Assembly (NCBI RefSeq): GCF_030814815.1
Contig: NZ_JAUSVR010000003.1
Coordinates: 1-64,000 of the forward strand
Direction: 5' to 3'
Origin: Ancylobacter amanitiformis
GTDB lineage: Bacteria; Pseudomonadota; Alphaproteobacteria; Rhizobiales; Xanthobacteraceae
DNA: 64,000 nucleotides
The notes under the pieces: model-generated
Told to the model about the DNA's origin: nothing
The model's input: the letters and a program-made list of their open reading frames with translations, nothing else
Databases searched by the model: none
Shown: in pieces, positions 60,859 to 64,000 of the stretch
How the letters are laid out: each line of letters starts with the position of its first letter
Numbering within the stretch: position 1 is the stretch's first letter
Translations under genes and position numbers: made by a program

Positions 60859-61719
60859 TCAGATAGGTGCGACGGGCCCGGTGCGCGAGCCGAACCAGGT
60901 GATGTCGTGCAGTTCGGGCCGTGCCAGCACGGCGGGGAGCAGGTCGGCGAGGCGCTCCGCCCATTCCGCCTGTCCCCGCGCATCGGCGATCAGGTCCTGG
61001 CGGATCTCGATCAGCGCATGCGGCAGGCCGCGCGCGGTGCCGTGGCGGAACAGGCAGTCATTGCGCAGGGCGCCGTCATAGGGCTCGTTGTCGCCGACGA
61101 TGAGGTCGCCCGGCGCCTCCAGCGCCTCGATCAGCGGCCGGGCGAAGCGCGGGTCGTTGTCCCACAGCAGGGCGACGTGCCAGGGCCGGGGAACACCGCG
61201 CCACACCGGCGTGAAACTGTGCACCGAGAAGATCGCCGGGACGATGCCGGCCGTCCGCGCGCCGGCGATCTCGGCCTCGATGGCGCGGTGATAGGGCCGG
61301 TGGAAACGGGCGAGGCGCTGCTCCACCTCGGCCGCGTCGGCATGGCGGTTGCCCGGCACGACCGCGCCATCGGACAAGCGCATCACGAGGGTTGGGTCGT
61401 CCTCGCCGCGATTGGGATCGATCAGCAGGCGGGAGAAACAGGACAGCACGGCCGGGCTCCCCAGCCTTGCCGCGAGCCCCCGCGTCACGCCGGCGGCGCC
61501 GATATCATAGCCGATATGCCGTTCCAGTTCGGCAGGCGGCAGGCCGAGCGAGCCATAGGCCGGCGGGATGGCGTTGGACGCGTGGTCGCAGATGAGGAGG
61601 AGCCCGGGCCGGGCATCGCCAGCGATGCGCTCGAAGGGCGGAAAATCGTCCGGCCCCGGGGCGGAAGGGGCATCGGCAATGCCGGTCCCGGCTGTGTCCT
61701 GCGTCGGAAGGCGGCGCAT
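60859..61719 (-). CDS. N-formylglutamate amidohydrolase family protein
   Basis: 286-residue zinc hydrolase of the N-formylglutamate amidohydrolase (HutG) family. Visible are GLLLICDHASNAIPPAYGSLGLP, RHIGYDIGAAGVTRGLA, SRLLIDPNRGEDDPTLVM, IFSVHSFTPVWRGVPRPW and ALIEIRQDLI, the family order. HutG releases formate in histidine breakdown, but no hut genes are near, and this branch is often of unproven substrate. The ATG at 61719 has GGGGAAAT before it. It diverges from the glycerate kinase gene. Confidence 0.88.
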   Translation of the reverse strand: MRRLPTQDTAGTGIADAPSAPGPDDFPPFERIAGDARPGLLLICDHASNAIPPAYGSLGLPPAELERHIGYDIGAAGVTRGLAARLGSPAVLSCFSRLLIDPNRGEDDPTLVMRLSDGAVVPGNRHADAAEVEQRLARFHRPYHRAIEAEIAGARTAGIVPAIFSVHSFTPVWRGVPRPWHVALLWDNDPRFARPLIEALEAPGDLIVGDNEPYDGALRNDCLFRHGTARGLPHALIEIRQDLIADARGQAEWAERLADLLPAVLARPELHDITWFGSRTGPVAPI

Positions 61720-61898
61720 ATTTCCCCGTGTCGTGCGACTAAGTGTGTAGAGGATAGTGACGTGGCGTTTTGTGTGCCATAGGAATACGCCCGTTTGGCG
61801 TCGCGCGTCCCGGCCGGATTCGGGGTGTGTGCAACAATGTTGGTGCGGCGGGAAAAAACGCCGCGCAAGGCCCCGCAAGGGGCGGGGTAGGGACAGTT

Positions 61899-63191
61899 AT
61901 GACCGATGCTGCGGCGCGTGCCTTTCTCGACAAGCTCTTCACCGCCGCCGTCGCGGCCGCCCACCCCGAGACCTGCCTTCCCCCCGCCCTGCCGCCTCCG
62001 CCGGCGCAGGGTCGGCTGATCCTGCTCGCGGCCGGCAAGGCTGCCGGCTCCATGCTCGAGGTTGCCGAGCGCCATTACCTCGATACGCTGGGCTTCGATC
62101 CCGCCCGGCTGGCGGGCATCGGCGTGGCCCGCCACGGCTATGGCCGGCCGACCCGGCGGCTGGAAATGGTCGAGGCCGGTCATCCCGTGCCGGATGCCGC
62201 CGGGCTTGCCGGCGCGCAGAAATCCATCGACCTCGCGGCCTCGGCCACCGCCGACGATCTCGTGCTGGTGCTGCTATCGGGCGGCGCCTCGGCCAACTGG
62301 ATCGCCCCCGCCATGGGCGTGGAGCTGGATGACAAGCGCGCGCTCACCCGCGCGCTGCTGCGCTCGGGCGCCAATATCACCGAGATCAACACGGTGCGAA
62401 AGCATCTCTCCCGCATCAAGGGCGGACGCCTCGCCGTGCTGGCGCAGCCCGCCCGCGTGGTGACGCTCGCCATTTCCGACGTGCCGGGCGATGACCCCGC
62501 GGTGATCGGCTCCGGCCCCACCGTGCCCGATCCGTCCTCGCTCGCCGAGGCGCGCGACGTGCTGGCGCGCTATCGCATCGACCCGCCGCCTTCGGTCGCG
62601 GTGGCGCTGCGCGACAGTGCCAATGAATCGCCCAAGCCCGGCGATGCCGCCTTCGCCAATGCCGAATATCACCTGATCGCCCGCCCGGCCGACAGCTTCG
62701 TTGCGGCCGAGCAGCTGGTGCGCGAGGCGGGGCTGGAGCCCATCCTGATCGGCGACAATCTGGAAGGCGAGGCGCGCGAGGTGGCGGCCGAGCAGGCGGC
62801 GCTGGCACGGGCGCTGAAGGCGGATGGCCGGAGCGCGGTTCTGCTCTCCGGCGGCGAACTTACCGTCACCATGCGGGGGCAGGGGCGCGGCGGGCCGAAC
62901 CAGGAATTCGCGCTGGCGCTGGCCGTCGCGCTCGACGGGGCTTTGGGCATCCACGCGGTGGCGGGCGATACGGATGGCACGGATGGCGGCGGCGGCGATG
63001 CCAGCGATCCGGCCGGCGCCTATGTGACGCCCGACACGCTGGCGCGGGCCGCGGCGGCCGGTCTCGATCCTGCCGCCTTTCTCGCCAATAACGATTCCAC
63101 TGGTTTCTTCGAGGCTTTGGGCGATCTGCTGACGCCGGGACCCACCTGCACCAACGTCAATGATTTCCGCGCCGTTTTCGTCGAGAACTGA
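61899..63191 (+). CDS. Glycerate 2-kinase, GckA/TtuD (DUF4147-MOFRL) type
   Basis: 430-residue kinase that phosphorylates D-glycerate to 2-phosphoglycerate in the glycolate, serine-cycle or tartrate routes. The N-terminal DUF4147 domain has LILLAAGKAAGSM, VEAGHPVPD, LVLLSGGASANW, NTVRKHLSRIKGGRLA and SDVPGDDPAVIGSGPTVPD. The C-terminal MOFRL domain has LLSGGELTVTMRGQGRGGPNQEFALALA and AGDTDGTDGGG. The ATG at 61899 is favoured; the frame is open further upstream. It is followed after 28 nt by a DUF1036 gene. Confidence 0.92.
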   Translation: MTDAAARAFLDKLFTAAVAAAHPETCLPPALPPPPAQGRLILLAAGKAAGSMLEVAERHYLDTLGFDPARLAGIGVARHGYGRPTRRLEMVEAGHPVPDAAGLAGAQKSIDLAASATADDLVLVLLSGGASANWIAPAMGVELDDKRALTRALLRSGANITEINTVRKHLSRIKGGRLAVLAQPARVVTLAISDVPGDDPAVIGSGPTVPDPSSLAEARDVLARYRIDPPPSVAVALRDSANESPKPGDAAFANAEYHLIARPADSFVAAEQLVREAGLEPILIGDNLEGEAREVAAEQAALARALKADGRSAVLLSGGELTVTMRGQGRGGPNQEFALALAVALDGALGIHAVAGDTDGTDGGGGDASDPAGAYVTPDTLARAAAAGLDPAAFLANNDSTGFFEALGDLLTPGPTCTNVNDFRAVFVEN

Positions 63192-63219
63192 GGGTATTGC
63201 GGCGGCGGGCCGGCGCGGC

Positions 63220-63699
63220 ATGAAGGCCGGGCGCGGCCTGCTTCTCGCTGCGTCGCTGGCGCTTGTGCTGGCGGCTCTTCTGCCGCGGCCGGCGGCGGCC
63301 GATTTCCGCATGTGCAACCGTTCCCCCAGCCGCGTCGGCATCGCGCTCGGCTACAAGGACGGCAATACGTGGTCGACGGAAGGCTGGTGGAATATCGGTC
63401 CCAATAGCTGCGAGACGCTGCTGCGCGGCGATCTCGTCGCCCGGTTCTATTATGTCTACGCGATTGACTATGATCTCGGCGGCGAATGGTCGGGCAAGGC
63501 CTTCATGTGCACCCGCGACAAGGAGTTCACCATTCGCGGCATCGAGGATTGCCTGGCGCGCGGCTATGACCGCACCGGCTTCTTCGAGGTGGATACCCAG
63601 GAACAGAAAAGCTGGACGGTGCAACTCACCGAGCCGGCGCAGAAGACGGCGGCCCAGCGCGGCGCCGTCGCCCATCCCCCGCCGCAGAAGAAGCCCTGA
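63220..63699 (+). CDS. DUF1036 secreted protein
   Basis: 159-residue protein with a Sec signal (LLLAASLALVLAALLPRPAAA) followed by the DUF1036 domain: DFRMCNRSPSRVGIALGYKDGNTWSTEGWWNIGPNSCETLL, with conserved cysteines, and the later FMCTRDKEFTIRGIEDCLARGYDRTGFFEVD. The four cysteines suggest disulfides in the periplasm. Function is unknown. The ATG at 63220 gives the signal peptide directly; 63160 would overlap the glycerate kinase gene and add a hydrophilic extension. Confidence 0.87.
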   Translation: MKAGRGLLLAASLALVLAALLPRPAAADFRMCNRSPSRVGIALGYKDGNTWSTEGWWNIGPNSCETLLRGDLVARFYYVYAIDYDLGGEWSGKAFMCTRDKEFTIRGIEDCLARGYDRTGFFEVDTQEQKSWTVQLTEPAQKTAAQRGAVAHPPPQKKP

Positions 63700-63741
63700 G
63701 GGCAGGTCGGCCGGACGGGCGCGCCGGATCGACGCGGCGCA

Positions 63742-63773
63742 ATCCTGATGCAGCAAGATCCTGACGCAGCAAG
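63742..63773 (+). repeat. 16-bp tandem duplication
   Basis: ATCCTGATGCAGCAAG (63742-63757) is followed by ATCCTGACGCAGCAAG (63758-63773), one base different. No gene is recognised in 63700-63985, which otherwise holds only the terminator near its end. Confidence 0.8.
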
Positions 63774-63896
63774 GCTTGCCGGATCGGCGGGCAAAAGTCG
63801 ATCGGCACGGCGCGATGCCAAGTCCGTGCCGGATGCGGGTGCGCGTCGACACCTGAGCCTGCCGGTGGGCCGAGGTTTGTCTCTCGCATCCGCATG

Positions 63897-63934
63897 AAAA
63901 AATCCCGGCAACGGCACGCGGGCCATTCCGGGAT
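63897..63934 (-). terminator. Intrinsic terminator for a minus-strand gene at the right edge
   Basis: On the minus strand ATCCCGG (63934-63928) pairs with CCGGGAT (63908-63902) and is followed by a run of T residues (63902-63897). It lies just past the stop of the edge gene at 63986. Confidence 0.75.
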
Positions 63935-63985
63935 CTGTCTTCATTGGCCGAATTGGTCCGCCCGCGATGAGGCGGCCGGTGCGCC

Positions 63986-64000
63986 TCAGTCGATCGGCAG
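63986..64000 (-). CDS. C-terminal end of an unidentified gene (window edge)
   Basis: Reading the minus strand from the edge gives CTG CCG ATC GAC TGA, a possible C-terminus ending LPID. The terminator about 50 nt further on supports a real gene end here. Too little is visible to identify the product. Confidence 0.4.
   Translation of the reverse strand: MPID

Overview
The window is very GC-rich, tightly packed bacterial chromosome. Its gene content points to an alphaproteobacterium of the Hyphomicrobiales (Rhizobiales), perhaps a Xanthobacteraceae-type genus. This is inferred from an alphaproteobacterial RNase P RNA, a GapR (DUF2312) gene, DUF1244, DUF1036 and DUF3309 genes, a GAAC-N7-GAAC SOS box before recN, and a rhizobial-style FtsZ with a long linker. 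I see no tRNA, CRISPR array, prophage or insertion sequence.

Layout. 1-5900: the end of pntB, an extensin-like lipoprotein, a DapB-family gene interrupted by an in-frame stop at its conserved lysine, rnpB, and two peptidoglycan hydrolases. 6035-28706: a nearly complete division and cell wall (dcw) cluster in the order mraZ-rsmH-ftsL-ftsI-murE-murF-mraY, (antisense MBL hydrolase), murD, (amino acid/ethanolamine-type permease), ftsW-murG-murC-murB-ddl-ftsQ-ftsA-ftsZ. It is followed by lpxC, bamD, recN and ligA. 35600-44600: a mixed block (cysteine hydrolase, DUF3309, aminopeptidase P, LysE exporter, solute-binding protein, uvrD/pcrA-type helicase, prmA, thioesterase). 44800-55400: FAD-linked oxidase, a large AsmA-like protein, serB, miaA, DUF1348, msrQ and purEK. 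55700-64000: an L,D-transpeptidase beside a DUF882/MepK-like peptidase, gapR, DUF1244, N-formylglutamate amidohydrolase-like protein, glycerate kinase, DUF1036, and the last codons of a minus-strand gene.

How the genes work together. The central cluster makes the lipid-linked peptidoglycan precursor (MurC-F, MurB, Ddl, MraY, MurG) and the divisome (FtsL, FtsI, FtsW, FtsQ, FtsA, FtsZ). LpxC and BamD add lipid A synthesis and outer-membrane assembly. The transglycosylase, amidase, extensin-like protein, L,D-transpeptidase and DUF882 protein are wall-remodelling candidates nearby. RecN, LigA and UvrD form a DNA-repair theme, with LexA-like boxes before recN and uvrD.

The observations most worth checking are the amber codon at the conserved lysine of the dapB-like gene, the two foreign interruptions of the dcw cluster, the four 10-bp-phased MraZ-type repeats over the mraZ promoter, and an AT-rich, rare-codon patch with repeats inside ddl upstream of ftsQAZ. 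I found no clearly new multi-gene system.
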